Notes: a model not told the origin generated them from the sequence alone. DNA of 64,000 bases from Lacticaseibacillus camelliae DSM 22697 = JCM 13995 (GCF_001311195.1 NZ_BBAJ01000002.1:1-64000), one strand, 5' to 3'. Positions 51,801 to 63,327 are shown, counted from the stretch's first letter. Program-made: numbers and translations.

Positions 51801-52531
51801 ACCGGTTTTTCACCGCGCGCGCGTTGCACGCAGACACTGTGATCGACCTTGAGCCAGCCATTCAAAAGCACGCGATCCAGGTCCTACGGCTGAGTGAGGG
51901 CGACCAGCTTGAGTTGGTCGGGCCCGAAGCCCTGCCGCACCTGGCCACGATTCTTACCGCTGCACCGCTGCGAGTGCAAGTGGGCGCAGCGCTGACTCGG
52001 CGCACTGAGCTGCCGGTCGCTGTGCACCTGATCTGCGGCATTCCCAAGGGCGAAAAAGCTGAGCTGATTGTTCAAAAAGCGACGGAGCTGGGGGCCGCAG
52101 CAATTAGTTTTTTCAATAGTCAATGGGCCACGGCCAAGTGGGCGCCAAACCGCGTGGTGAAAAAGCTTGAACGCTTTCAAGCCATCGCGCAGGGTGCCGC
52201 CGAGCAGTCACACCGGAGTGTTGTCCCAAGCATTGATGTGGTAACATTGAACGAAATGACAAAGCTTCACGCCGATGCGAGACTGATCGCGTACGAGGAA
52301 AGTGCCAAAGCGGGGGAAACCGCCGCACTGGTTGCGGCGATGGCCCGGCGGCCGCAGTCGCTGATCGCCGTGTTTGGCCCGGAAGGCGGCCTGAGTCCGG
52401 TGGAGGTCAGCACGTTGCAAAGCGCTGGCTACGTTCCGGTCGGCCTGGGTCCGCGGATCCTGCGAACCGAAACTGCGCCATTATATCTGCTCAGCGCGGT
52501 ATCTGTGCTCAGCGAATTGCAGGGAGATTAG
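51797..52531 (+). CDS. rsmE: 16S rRNA m3U1498 methyltransferase
   Basis: A 244-residue intact SPOUT-class methyltransferase. N-terminal PUA-like part ([34 protein letters not shown]) and the knotted C-terminal domain with [28 protein letters not shown] and the SAM-binding [12 protein letters not shown] and [13 protein letters not shown]. It modifies U1498 in the 30S decoding centre. Coupled to prmA by a four-base overlap, the standard pair in Firmicutes, and followed one base later by a small membrane-protein gene. Confidence 0.96.
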   Translation: MNRFFTARALHADTVIDLEPAIQKHAIQVLRLSEGDQLELVGPEALPHLATILTAAPLRVQVGAALTRRTELPVAVHLICGIPKGEKAELIVQKATELGAAAISFFNSQWATAKWAPNRVVKKLERFQAIAQGAAEQSHRSVVPSIDVVTLNEMTKLHADARLIAYEESAKAGETAALVAAMARRPQSLIAVFGPEGGLSPVEVSTLQSAGYVPVGLGPRILRTETAPLYLLSAVSVLSELQGD

Positions 52532-52532
52532 A

Positions 52533-52856
52533 ATGAGTAAAGTCAAAGCCTGGTTGAAGACGCCTTCAGCCATGATTATTTTGCTAAGTGTGATCGCGAC
52601 AATGGTCCTGCCATGGGGCTTCACTTTGCTGCACGTTCATGTGGCCGTGCGCGTCCTGATCCTGTGGATCATCATTAACATGGGGCTGTGCCTCTGGTTT
52701 GGCCGCCTTATGAGCAAGCACCACCTGCAGTGGTGGCTGACGTTGGTCCTGCCGGCGCTGTTTGCGCTGATGGTGTTTATTCGCTTTGCCAACTATGGCT
52801 ACTGGTTTGTGCCGGTATACTGGCTGTTGACCATGCTGGCTTGGACGCGCGACTAG
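52533..52856 (+). CDS. Hypothetical integral membrane protein, 107 aa
   Basis: Four hydrophobic segments: about residues 12-30 (AMIILLSVIATMVLPWGFTL), 36-57 (VAVRVLILWIIINMGLCLWF), 66-83 (WWLTLVLPALFALMVFI) and 87-104 (YGYWFVPVYWLLTMLAW). Loops are short and basic, and no motif is recognisable. The ATG directly follows the rsmE stop by one base, so it is in the prmA-rsmE operon by position. A similar four-helix pattern occurs in the 123-aa protein at 48699, but sequence likeness between them is not evident. Confidence 0.75.
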   Translation: MSKVKAWLKTPSAMIILLSVIATMVLPWGFTLLHVHVAVRVLILWIIINMGLCLWFGRLMSKHHLQWWLTLVLPALFALMVFIRFANYGYWFVPVYWLLTMLAWTRD

Positions 52857-52875
52857 TTTTTTTCTGCAAAGTCGG

Positions 52876-52927
52876 TATAATCAATCATAAGAAACTCTGC
52901 AAAAGCACGTTTCAGACGTGCTTTTTT
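52876..52927 (+). promoter_or_regulatory. relA leader: -10 element followed by a terminator-like hairpin
   Basis: TATAAT at 52876-52881 is followed, 20 bases later, by AAAAGCACGT and ACGTGCTTTT pairing around TTCAG and running into TTTTTT (52901-52927). The hairpin ends 56 bases before the relA start. If the -10 is active, most transcripts would meet this terminator first. It could instead end the upstream operon. The -35 region is weak. Confidence 0.6.
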
Positions 52928-52983
52928 GGTCACTACGGGCGGCTGCTGACACGCTCCGGCTGCGCGCGAGAAAGGGGACTATC

Positions 52984-55207
52984 ATGGCAGAAGAACCAGA
53001 ACTGACGCAAGAGCAAGTGATGGCGCTGTGCGCGAAGTACATGAATGACGAGCACCTGGCCTTTGTGAAGAAGGCTTACGATTTTGCCGCGTATGTGCAT
53101 AAGGACCAAAAGCGAAAGTCGGGTGAGCCGTACATCATTCACCCCATTCAGGTGGCAGGCATTCTCGCCAACCTGAAGATGGATCCGATTACGGTCGCGT
53201 CCGGCTACCTGCACGATGTTGTGGAGGATACCAACATCACCCTCGGCGACATTCAGGAGATGTTTGGCAAGGAAACGGCTGTCATTGTCGACGGGCTGAC
53301 CAAGCTAAGCAAGGTCACCTACGTCGCCCACAAGGACGAACTGGCGGAAAATCACCGCAAAATGCTACTGGCGATGGCCAAGGACATGCGGGTCATTCTC
53401 GTCAAGCTCGCCGACCGCCTGCACAACATGCGGACCCTGATGCACCTGCGGCCGGACAAGCAGCGCCGCATCGCCAACGAAACGCTGGAAATTTACGCGC
53501 CGCTGGCCGACCGGCTGGGCATTAGCACTATCAAGTGGGAGCTTGAGGACCTGTCTTTGCGCTACCTCAACCCGCAGCAGTACTACCGGATCGCCCAACT
53601 GATGAAGTCCAAACGCACCGAGCGCGAGGAGTACATTGCCAAGGCCATTGTCGACATCAAAAAGGCCCTGGCCGACCTCAACATCCATTACGAGATCTAC
53701 GGCCGGCCGAAGCACATCTACTCCATTTACAAAAAGATGCGTGACAAGCACAAGCAGTTCGACGAGTTGTACGATTTGCTGGCCGTGCGCGTGATCACGC
53801 AAAACATCAAGGATTGCTACGCGGTGCTCGGCGTCATTCACACGCAGTGGAAGCCGATGCCAGGACGGTTCAAGGACTACATCGCAATGCCCAAGGCCAA
53901 CGGTTACCAAAGTCTGCACACGACTGTGATCGGGCCGATGGGCAAGCCGCTGGAGGTCCAGATCCGCACCGAGGAAATGCACCACGTCGCAGAATTCGGG
54001 GTCGCCGCCCACTGGGCGTACAAGGAAGGGCAGACTAGCGAGGTCCAGTACGACAAGGCCGGCAAGCAGATCGACATGTTCCGCGAGATCCTGGAGATCC
54101 AGGACGAGACCAACGATGCGCACGACTTCATGGACAGCGTCAAAGGCGACATTTTCACCGACCGCGTTTACGTGTTCACGCCGCAAGGGGATGTTTACGA
54201 ACTACCCAAGGGTTCCGTACCGCTTGATTTTGCCTACATGGTCCACACCGAAGTCGGCAATCACAGTGTCGGCGCCAAGGTCAACGGCAAAATCGTGCCG
54301 CTGAATTATCAGCTCAAAAACGGGGATATTGTCGAGATGCTGACCAACAGCAGCTCGAAGCCGAGCCGCGACTGGGTCAACATCGCCTTCACTTCGCGGG
54401 CCCGCAACAAGATCCGGCGCTACTTCAAGCAGGCCGACAAAGGCTAAAACTCCGAAAAAGGCCGCGAGGAACTTGAGCGGACCCTGACCGAAATGGGTTA
54501 TGCCCCGAAGGACTTCATGGGCCAAAAGCGGGACATGGGCGACTTGCTCAAGCGGCTGAACTTTGCGACCGAAGCGGAGCTACTCTCTGCGATCGGTTAT
54601 GGTGAATACTCCGCCAAGGTCATCGCCAATCGCTTAACTGAGCGGGTCCGCCGCGAGAAGGCCGACGCGACAAGAAGGCCAAGGAAGACGCGATCCTGGC
54701 GAATAACCAGAAGGTCACGACCATGTCCAAGGAGAAAAAGCCGGTTTCCCGCACCGAGGAAGGCGTCGTCATCGAAGGCGTCGACAACCTGCTGGTGCAC
54801 CTGGCTAAGTGCTGCAGTCCGGTCCCAGGCGATCCAATCATCGGGTACGTCACCAAGGGCCGCGGGGTCACCATTCACCGCGCGACTGCCCTAACGTTGA
54901 CAGCTCGCCGGCCATGGCCGGGCGCCTGATCGATGTCCGCTGGCAGAACCTGAACGACCAAAGTCAATTGTTTGACACAGAGCTGGAGATTTACGGCTAT
55001 AACCGCAACGGCCTGCTGAACGAGGTCCTGCAAACGCTGAATTCGCAGACGAAGAACCTGACCAACGTCAACGGCCGGGTCGATCATGACAAAATGGCGG
55101 ACATTCACGTGACCGTCGGCATTCCGAACCTGGGTGCCCTGGAGCACATGATGGATTCCATCAAGAACATTCCAGATATTTACGAAGTCAAGCGCGCTCA
55201 AGGCTGA
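52984..55207 (+). CDS. relA: Bifunctional (p)ppGpp synthetase/hydrolase RelA/Rsh (four indels)
   Basis: Reconstructed length is 741 residues. HD hydrolase (GYLHDVVEDTNITLGDI with intact HDxxED), synthetase (RFKDYIAMPKANGYQSLHTT), TGS domain (RVYVFTPQGDVYELPKGS), zinc-finger region with HLAKCCSPVPGD, and C-terminal ACT domain. It governs the stringent response. A compensating pair at 54439-54449 (one extra A, one missing A) turns DKAKNSEKG into an in-frame TAA at 54445; single bases are also missing near 54664-54669 (ADKKAKED) and 54880-54885 (HRADCPNVD). ATG 52984 has AAAGGGG. Confidence 0.95.
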
Positions 55208-55254
55208 GCGCGGTGGCAGGCGGCAAACGCCTGCTTTTTTTCAGGAGGAAATCA

Positions 55255-55709
55255 ATGAGAGCAGTGGTCCAGCGCGTGAGCCGCGCGAGTGTCAGCATTG
55301 AGGGTCAGGTGACCGGGGAGGTTGGCCAAGCTTTTTGATCTTACTCGGCGTCGGGCCCAACGACTCGGCAGCGGATGTCGACTATCTGGTTAATAAGATC
55401 AGTAAGTTGCGCGTATTCAGCGACGATCAGGGTAAAATGAACCGCGCGCTGGCTGCGGTGGGCGGTTCGGTGTTAGTCGTTTCGCAGTTCACGCTGTATG
55501 CCGACACGCGCAAGGGCAACCGGCCCAGCTTTACCGGGGCGGCCGCGCCGGAACTTGGGGAGCGCCTCTATGAGGCCTTTCTGACCAAGTTTGCGCAGAC
55601 CGGCGCCCGGGTCGCCCACGGCGAGTTTGGCGCAGATATGCAGGTGAGCCTGACCAATGACGGTCCGGTCACCATTATTTTTGATACGGAGGAACAACAT
55701 GCTGGTTAA
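55255..55709 (+). CDS. dtd: D-aminoacyl-tRNA deacylase (frameshifted)
   Basis: Reconstructed length is 151 residues. Dtd frees tRNAs from D-amino acids and glycine mischarging. Signatures: [32 protein letters not shown], the [17 protein letters not shown] core and the GPVTI cross-subunit motif near the end ([11 protein letters not shown]). The T5 run at 55332-55336 should be T6, so [10 protein letters not shown] is broken. AGGAGG precedes the ATG. It follows relA as in most Firmicutes, and its end overlaps the next gene by 11 bases. Confidence 0.93.
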
Positions 55710-56337
55710 TGCGATTTGGGATCTTGATGGAACACTGTTTGACACGTACCCGGAAATGCTTGCGGCGCTGGTCAAGACGTTGCACTACTACGGCCAAGTG
55801 ACCGTTGATGAGGGGGCGCTGCTTAAAACGGTTAAACGGGGCTCCATCACCGCTACCCTGACGCAATTGGCGCCGCAGCTTGACACGACGCCCGAGCGGA
55901 TACTCAGTCATTTTCATACGCTGGAGCGGCAGCAGGTGATGATCGCGCAACCTTACCCTGAGGTGCCCGGCGTGCTTCACGCCATTCACGACGCCGGCGG
56001 GTTGAACTTGCTGATGACGCACCGAGACCATTCCGCCTGGGCGCTGCTGCGTCAGGCGGGGTTGAAGGACCTGTTTTTGGATGGGGTGACCTCGGATCTG
56101 GGTCTGCCACGTAAACCCGCGCCAGATGCAGTGCTGCATCTCGTGGCCGCACACCAGTTGAATCCCGAACGGACGGCGATGATCGGTGATCGCAAGCTCG
56201 ACGTGATCGCCGGGCAAAATGCCGGGGTCAAAGGGGTGTACTTCAACGTCGACGGGCTCAATGATGCGCCAATGGCCGATGTTCAAGTCGATCACCTGAC
56301 CGAGTTGCTGCCGCTGTTCAACGCTCACGAAGGCTGA
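55699..56337 (+). CDS. HAD-family hydrolase, phosphoglycolate phosphatase-like
   Basis: A 212-residue intact HAD phosphatase. Motif I is [15 protein letters not shown] (nucleophile and acid Asp), a helical cap (about residues 17-80) follows, motif II is the [10 protein letters not shown] segment, motif III the Lys in PRKPAPDAV, and motif [14 protein letters not shown]. Substrate is not predictable within this broad family; phosphoglycolate or sugar phosphates are typical. ATG 55699 has GGAGG 7 bases upstream, inside the end of dtd, so the two are coupled. A shared bidirectional terminator follows. Confidence 0.88.
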   Translation: MLVNAIWDLDGTLFDTYPEMLAALVKTLHYYGQVTVDEGALLKTVKRGSITATLTQLAPQLDTTPERILSHFHTLERQQVMIAQPYPEVPGVLHAIHDAGGLNLLMTHRDHSAWALLRQAGLKDLFLDGVTSDLGLPRKPAPDAVLHLVAAHQLNPERTAMIGDRKLDVIAGQNAGVKGVYFNVDGLNDAPMADVQVDHLTELLPLFNAHEG

Positions 56338-56348
56338 CTCTGCCAAGC

Positions 56349-56399
56349 AAACTAAATGAGCGTGTGGCTTAACTCAAAGCCGCACGCTCATTTAGTTTT
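56349..56399. terminator. Bidirectional intrinsic terminator
   Basis: AAACTAAATGAGCGTG and CACGCTCATTTAGTTT, with inner GGCTT/AAGCC pairing, form one of the longest stems in the window. It ends the relA-dtd-HAD transcript and the convergent amidase gene. Confidence 0.95.
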
Positions 56400-56414
56400 A
56401 CTCTAATCGTTTAT

Positions 56415-57741
56415 TTATTGATGATTACCGGCCTTGAAGTAGGCGGTCAATCCTTTGACGACATCGCCTGCGACTTGTTGCTGGTAAGCGCCAGACGCGA
56501 TGTGGGCGAAGTCTTTGTCGTTGTTGATGTAGCCCATTTCCAGCAGGACCGCCGGCTGGGTGTTGTTGCGAATGACCTCGAAGTTGCCGAACTGGACGCC
56601 GCGATTGGTCATTTTCAGATTTGAATCAAACGCGCTGTTCAGCGACTTGGCCAGTTGCATGTCTTTCTTGGCGTTGTAGTAGTAGGTGGTGAATCCGGAG
56701 GCCTCGTTGGCATTGGCGCTGGAATCAAAGTGGACGGAGATGAAGGCATCGGCGTGCGCTTTTTCCCCGACGACCGGCCGGGGGGCAAGGTCGACGAACT
56801 TATCGCTGGAGCGGGTATAGATCACGTTGGCGCCTTGCGCCTTCAGCGCAGCGCCAATGGCTTCGGCGGTTTGCAGCGTGTACGTTTTTTTCAAACCGCC
56901 CGCTGGTCGATTCGGCGCCTGAGTCACTGCCGCCGTGCCCAGGATCAAGGACGATGGTGGCCTCGGCGAGGTTGGTCGCCGCCTTGGCGGACTTGGTACC
57001 CGGTGTCGTTACCGTCCAAGAGGCCAGGTAGCCGGTTTTGCCGCTGGCCGTTTGCACTTTGTACCACTCGCTGGATTGGTCCAGGACCGTCAGCGTCGTG
57101 TTCTTGGGCAGTTGCGTCATGACCGGCGCGTTGAGGCCGGCGGCGGAGCGCAGATTCACGGCGAGGTTGGTCGTCACCTTGATGGCGCTGACCGTCTGGG
57201 CGGGCTGCTTACTTTGCGGCTGCGTCTGCTCAGGCGAGGCAAGGGTGACGGTTTTGCCGGTCAAGTCAACGGTGCTGGTGCTGACCCAGGCCGCGGTGTT
57301 CTTGTACGCGATTTGGGTCCAGCTGCCCTCCTGGTAAATCACGTCCAGGGTGTCGCCGGCCGCGGCCGTGCCCAGCACCTTGGCACTGGTGGAAGCGTAT
57401 TGGCGAATATTGGCGCCAGTTTTGACCGTCGCGGTTCGCGCGCTGGTGGTCGTGGCTTCGTCTTGGTCGACGAGCCACGAGGCGACCCAGCCGATCTTAT
57501 TGCCAGCCAGGCGCACCTGATCCCAGGAATTTTCCTGTTTGATGATCGTCAGCTTGGTGCCGCGCTGCACTTGGCCCATGAGGCCATATGACAGGCCCGG
57601 GCCGAGTCGCACGTTCAGCACGCTGGCCCGCACCGTGAGCGAGTTACTTTCGGCCAGGACGGTGGTGGTCGCGACCGACACGCCGGTCAGGAGCACAAAC
57701 GCAATGATCAGCGGCCATCGTTTTAGCTGTTTGATTTTCAC
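56415..57741 (-). CDS. N-acetylmuramoyl-L-alanine amidase with three SH3b domains (frameshifted)
   Basis: Reconstructed length is 441 residues. A signal peptide (about residues 1-31) is followed by three SH3b repeats, each with a VRxGPG/IRQYAS/LRSAAG-type start (about residues 34-90, 103-160, 190-247), then an Amidase_3 domain with DPGHGGSDSGAE, SVHFDSSANANE and LLEMGYINN, the zinc ligands and catalytic Glu. It would cut the amide between muramic acid and the stem peptide in the wall. T7 at 56885-56891 (A7 in the gene) has one extra base (FEKTYTLQTAEA). The start is GTG 57741 after AGGGG. Confidence 0.9.
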
Positions 57742-57831
57742 ATCTTCATCCCCTACGCAAATTGCTGCTAGGGTGATTATACCAAATCTAATCGGTTAAA
57801 ACCCGACCCTGGTGTTTTTCCGCCTGAACCG
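57742..57831. other. Intergenic spacer between the amidase and the hisS leader
   Basis: Divergent spacer with GATTATACC near 57774-57782; its complement GGTATAATC gives a TATAAT -10 for the amidase gene. No open frame or other structure is seen. Together with the T-box region below it makes up the gene-free stretch from 57742 to 58082. Confidence 0.5.
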
Positions 57832-57860
57832 TTGACAATTTACTGAAAACAACGTACGCT
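57832..57860 (+). promoter_or_regulatory. hisS-aspS promoter
   Basis: A consensus TTGACA (57832-57837), a 17-base spacer and TACGCT (57855-57860), placed just before the T-box leader. Confidence 0.8.
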
Positions 57861-57869
57861 AAACTCAAA

Positions 57870-58055
57870 TACAAGCGCCGATGAGGAAGCAGGATAGGTC
57901 AATTTCACGCAGCGACCCGGAGATGGTGAAAGCCGGGACCGACCGAAAAGACACTTCTGAGGCTGACGAGCTCCGGTTGCCACCGTTATGGCTGAGTAAA
58001 ACACAAGGTGGTACCGTGTCCGCACCCTTCGTCTATGACGAGGGGTGTTTTTTTT
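57870..58055 (+). promoter_or_regulatory. T-box riboswitch leader of hisS-aspS
   Basis: The apical part of Stem I is clear (AGCGACCCGG, then AGATGGTGAAAGCCGGGA, 57911-57938). The specifier region reads GACACTTC with CAC (His) at 57952-57954 and an overlapping GAC (Asp) at 57950-57952. The T-box sequence AAGGTGGTACCGTG (58005-58018) pairs with uncharged tRNA 3' ends through TGG. An 11-base-pair terminator stem (CACCCTTCGTC with GACGAGGGGTG) and eight T residues end at 58055. Uncharged tRNA would favour the antiterminator and expression of both synthetases. Confidence 0.93.
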
Positions 58056-58082
58056 GTTGGCTAAGCGTTTAAGGAGGAAAAT

Positions 58083-59359
58083 ATGAGTTATCAACGACCA
58101 AAAGGAACGGCAGATATTCTGCCGGGCCAAAGTGAGCTGTGGCAGCGTGTCGAAACGATCGCCAAAACCGTGATGGAAAATTACCGTTACCGCGAGATCC
58201 GCACGCCGCTGTTTGAAAGCTACGACGTGTTCGCCCGTTCCAGTGGTGAAACCTCTGATGTCGTGTCCAAGGAAATGTACACTTTTGAAGACAAGGGCGG
58301 CCGGCAAATGGCGCTGCGGCCAGAAGGCACTGCCGGCGTTGTCCGCGCCTATGTGGAAAACAAGCTGTATGGGCTGATCACCAAAAGCCGTACAAGGTCT
58401 ACTACATGGGCCCAATGTACCGTTACGAGCGGCCGCAAAGTGGGCGGCAGCGCGAGTTCCATCAAATCGGGGTGGAGGCGTTTGGCGTTGATAGTCCGGC
58501 CCTTGACGCCGAGGTGATCGCTTTGGCGAAGGACCTGCTAGAAGCGCTGGGGGCCAAGCAGCTCAAGTTCGCCATCAACACGCTGGGCGATCCCGAGTCG
58601 CGCGCGGCCTATCATCAGGCACTGGTCGCCTTCCTGACTCCGTTCAAGGATCAGCTGTCAGAGGATTCCAAGATTCGGCTGGAAAAGAACCCGCTGCGCA
58701 TCCTCGACAGCAAGGACAAGGGCGATCAGGCATCGTGGCAGACGCGCCGAAGATCCTGGATTACCTGACGCCGGCGGCCACCGCTCACTTCGAGGCCGTG
58801 CAAGGCTTTTTGAAAGACTTGGGGATCGATTTTGAAATCGACGCCGATATGGTGCGCGGGCTGGATTACTATAACCACACCATTTTTGAGGTTATGAGCA
58901 ACGACGCGGTATTCGGTGGCGGCTACACGACCGTGCTCGCCGGCGGCCGCTACAACGGCCTGGTCGAGGAACTGGGCGGCCCGGAGACTCCAGGCGTCGG
59001 CTTTGCCATGGGCGTTGAGCGCGCGATGCTACTCCTGTCAGGCCAGAAAGTTCAGGAAAGCCTGCCGGTTTACATCGTTGCCATCGATTCGGCTGCGCAA
59101 GGGCCGGCCCTGCGGCTGGCGCACGCGCTGCGGCTGCAAGGCGTTGAGGTCGACATGGACTTCCAAGGCCGCAAACCCAAGGCGCAGTTCAAGTCGGCAA
59201 ACAAGGACAACGCGCAGCTGGTCATGACGTTAGGGGAAAGTGAGCTTCAGGCCGGCACGATTCAGGTCAAAAATATGCAAAGCGGTGTGCAAAAAGAATT
59301 TAAGCAGGCCGAGGTCGAAGCAGACCTCAGCAAGCTCGCCGCACAATTGGAGGCAGATC

Positions 59360-59367
<8 letters not shown>
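58083..59367 (+). CDS. hisS: Histidyl-tRNA synthetase (two frameshifts)
   Basis: Reconstructed length is 428 residues. Class II motif 2 is [17 protein letters not shown], the histidine-specific block is [13 protein letters not shown], and motif 3 includes [13 protein letters not shown]; the C-terminal anticodon-binding domain follows ([18 protein letters not shown]). One base is missing near 58371-58375 ([16 protein letters not shown]) and one near 58729-58733 ([16 protein letters not shown]). AGGAGG lies 8 bases before ATG 58083. The stop overlaps the aspS start by 8 bases. It is controlled by the upstream T-box. Confidence 0.95.
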
Positions 59368-61155
<1,788 letters not shown>

Positions 61156-61172
61156 CTGAATAATGAGCACTG

Positions 61173-61202
61173 AGTCGTCGCCTGATCGCGGCGACTTTTT
61201 TT
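61173..61202 (+). terminator. Intrinsic terminator after aspS
   Basis: AGTCGTCGC and GCGGCGACT pair around CTGATC and are followed by seven T residues. Confidence 0.92.
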
Positions 61203-61286
61203 GCAGACGAAAAAGTTAGAACATCTGCAACTAGATTGCTGGCAATCTATCGGCAAAACTCGTATACTGAGCGCGAGGTGATAAGC

Positions 61287-61723
61287 ATGGAAAAAGACTT
61301 AAATGAACTGCGCAAGAAGCTGACGCCGGAGCAGTTCGACGTGACGCAGAAGGCGGGGACAGAGCGGCCGTTCAGCAGTGCGTACGACGACTTTTACGAG
61401 CCCGGGATATACGTCGACGTGGTGTCGGGCGAGCCGCTGTTTTCCTCACAGGACAAGTACGACGCCGGGTGCGGCTGGCCGTCCTTCACCAAGCCACTCG
61501 CCAAGCTGACGGAAAAGCGGGACAGTCGCTTTTTCATGGAACGCGTGGAAGTGCGCAGCAGGATGCCGATTCGCACTTAGGCCATGTCTTCAATGACGGC
61601 CCGCAGGACAAGGGTGGGCTGCGCTACTGCATCAACGGGGCGGCACTGCGCTTTGTGCCACTAGCCGACCTTGATGCCCAGGGTTACGGGCAGTACAAGC
61701 AAATGTTTGAGGAGGGAAAGTAA
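61287..61723 (+). CDS. msrB: Peptide-methionine (R)-S-oxide reductase (frameshifted)
   Basis: Reconstructed length is 145 residues. MsrB repairs the R-form of methionine sulfoxide in proteins. It has [33 protein letters not shown], the substrate-pocket [11 protein letters not shown] and the catalytic Cys in [11 protein letters not shown]. The zinc CxxC pairs of some MsrBs are absent. One A is missing at 61557-61562 ([19 protein letters not shown]). ATG 61287 follows GCGAGGTGATAAGC, with TATACT at 61263-61268 as a likely -10. The msrA start follows its stop directly. Confidence 0.93.
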
Positions 61724-62245
61724 ATGGCAGAAGAAACGGCAATTTTTGCCGGTGGGTGTTTCTGGTGCATGGTCCAGCCGTTTGATACTCAGCCTGGGAT
61801 CAACGCGGTGATTTCCGGTTACACTGGCGGCCATGTCGCCAATCCCACTTACGAGCAGGTCGCCAGTCACACGACGGGCCACACGGAGGCCGTGGAGATC
61901 AAGTTTGATCCGGCCGTGATTTCCTACGCCCAGCTGGTTGAAATCTACTGGCAGCAAACCGATCCGACTGACGCGATGGGCCAGTTCCAGGACCGCGGCG
62001 ATTCCTATCGCCCGGTGATCTTCTACAACTCACCAGAGCAAAAGGCGATTGCCGAAGCGTCAAAGGCCAAGCTGGCGGCCAGCGGCAAGTTTAAGGACCC
62101 CATTGTGACCAGCATCGAGCCGGCCAAGCCGTTTTACCCGGCCGAGGACTACCATCAGGACTTCTACAAGAAGAATCCGCTGCGCTTTGAGATGGAAGAG
62201 CGCGGCGGCCGTGAGCAGTTTAAATCCAAGCACTGGCAGCACTAA
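61724..62245 (+). CDS. msrA: Peptide-methionine (S)-S-oxide reductase
   Basis: A 173-residue intact enzyme repairing S-methionine sulfoxide. The catalytic GCFWC motif is near the N-terminus ([15 protein letters not shown]), followed by [26 protein letters not shown] and the C-terminal [10 protein letters not shown]. No resolving Cys is seen in the tail, so recycling probably uses thioredoxin by a two-Cys arrangement within GCFWC or directly. Its ATG abuts the msrB stop with no gap; GAGGGAAAGTAA provides the ribosome-binding site. With MsrB it covers both oxide diastereomers. Confidence 0.95.
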   Translation: MAEETAIFAGGCFWCMVQPFDTQPGINAVISGYTGGHVANPTYEQVASHTTGHTEAVEIKFDPAVISYAQLVEIYWQQTDPTDAMGQFQDRGDSYRPVIFYNSPEQKAIAEASKAKLAASGKFKDPIVTSIEPAKPFYPAEDYHQDFYKKNPLRFEMEERGGREQFKSKHWQH

Positions 62246-62249
62246 AATG

Positions 62250-62287
62250 ACCGACTCTAGGCAATTTCTGGAGTCGGTTAATTTTTT
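62250..62287 (+). terminator. Intrinsic terminator after msrA
   Basis: ACCGACTC and GAGTCGGT pair across a 13-base loop, and TAATTTTTT follows. Confidence 0.88.
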
Positions 62288-62365
62288 CTGAAAGCCGTTA
62301 GGGCGCGAAGCAGTGCGGTTTGCTGTGGTATACTGGCAATACCAAGCTTTCAGAAAGGGATCGTT

Positions 62366-63286
62366 ATGCAGGAAATTGACCGATTGATCCGCCGTCATCA
62401 AAATTGGAGCCGGCTGACCGCCGCGTTTTTCTATAGTATTTGCGTGGCGCTGGCGTTAAACATGTTCTGGGAACCAGGGGGCGTGTTTGCCAGTGGCGTC
62501 ACCGGGGCCGCCCAGCTGCTGGCCACCGTCGTCCGCAAGTGGTTCAATGTCTCCTTTGGCACCCCGTTTGGCCCGATGGCGACCACTGACCTGTTTTCCA
62601 CTGGGACGCTGCTGTTCCTGCTGAACGTGCCGCTGTTTGTGGTGGCGTGGAAGCAGATCGGCCACCGCTTCACTTTCTTTACGTTTCTGGCAGTTATTTT
62701 CTCGACCATCATGATCCGGCTGCTGGGCGTTGTGAAGCCCTTGACCTCTGATCCAATCGTGTGCGCGATTTTCGGGGCCGTGATCAACGGCCTCGGCACG
62801 GGCTTCGCGCTGCGCAATAACATCTCCACCGGGGGCCTCGACATTGTCGGGATCGTCTGGCGGAAAAAGACTGGGGCCACAATTGGCTCGGTCAACATCG
62901 CCATCAACATCGTGATCATCTTCTTGGCGGGGTTTGTCAACGACTGGCCGCATGCGTTGTATTCCGCCTTGGCAATTTTCATTAACGGTCGCGTGATGGA
63001 CGCGATGTACACGAGGCAGCAGCGCCTGCAGGTTATGATCGTCACCGACCAGCAAAAGGCGGTGGTCAACGAGATCCAAAACACCCTGCGGCGGGGAATC
63101 ACTATCGTGCACGATGCGGAAGGCGCGTTTCATCACGAGGAGAAAACGATCCTGTTCACGATCATCACGCGGGCGGAGATTTACGACCTCGAGGACGCGA
63201 TGCGGCGAAGCGACCCGTATGCTTTTGTCTCGATCACCCAATCGGTGAAAATCATGGGGCACTTTTACGAACCGAAAACTGACTAA
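62366..63286 (+). CDS. YitT-family membrane protein (DUF161 plus DUF2179)
   Basis: A 306-residue intact protein with about five to six membrane helices in the first two thirds. FWEPGGVFASGVTGAAQLL and RNNISTGGLDIVGIVWRKKTG are family signatures (YitT/YpjC type). The soluble C-terminal DUF2179 domain runs from about residue 225 (QVMIVTDQQKAVVNEIQ) to VKIMGHFYEP. Transport or membrane-sensing roles have been suggested for relatives, none proven here. An extended -10 TGGTATACT (62326-62334) lies upstream, and AGAAAGGGA precedes the ATG. Confidence 0.88.
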   Translation: MQEIDRLIRRHQNWSRLTAAFFYSICVALALNMFWEPGGVFASGVTGAAQLLATVVRKWFNVSFGTPFGPMATTDLFSTGTLLFLLNVPLFVVAWKQIGHRFTFFTFLAVIFSTIMIRLLGVVKPLTSDPIVCAIFGAVINGLGTGFALRNNISTGGLDIVGIVWRKKTGATIGSVNIAINIVIIFLAGFVNDWPHALYSALAIFINGRVMDAMYTRQQRLQVMIVTDQQKAVVNEIQNTLRRGITIVHDAEGAFHHEEKTILFTIITRAEIYDLEDAMRRSDPYAFVSITQSVKIMGHFYEPKTD

Positions 63287-63291
63287 ACTGG

Positions 63292-63313
63292 GGCCGCGGT
63301 GACGCGGCCTTTT
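63292..63313 (+). terminator. Short hairpin after the YitT-family gene
   Basis: GGCCGC and GCGGCC form a short stem followed by only four T residues. It is a weak terminator, so some read-through into nfo is likely. Confidence 0.5.
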
Positions 63314-63327
63314 GAGGAGGAAAAACG

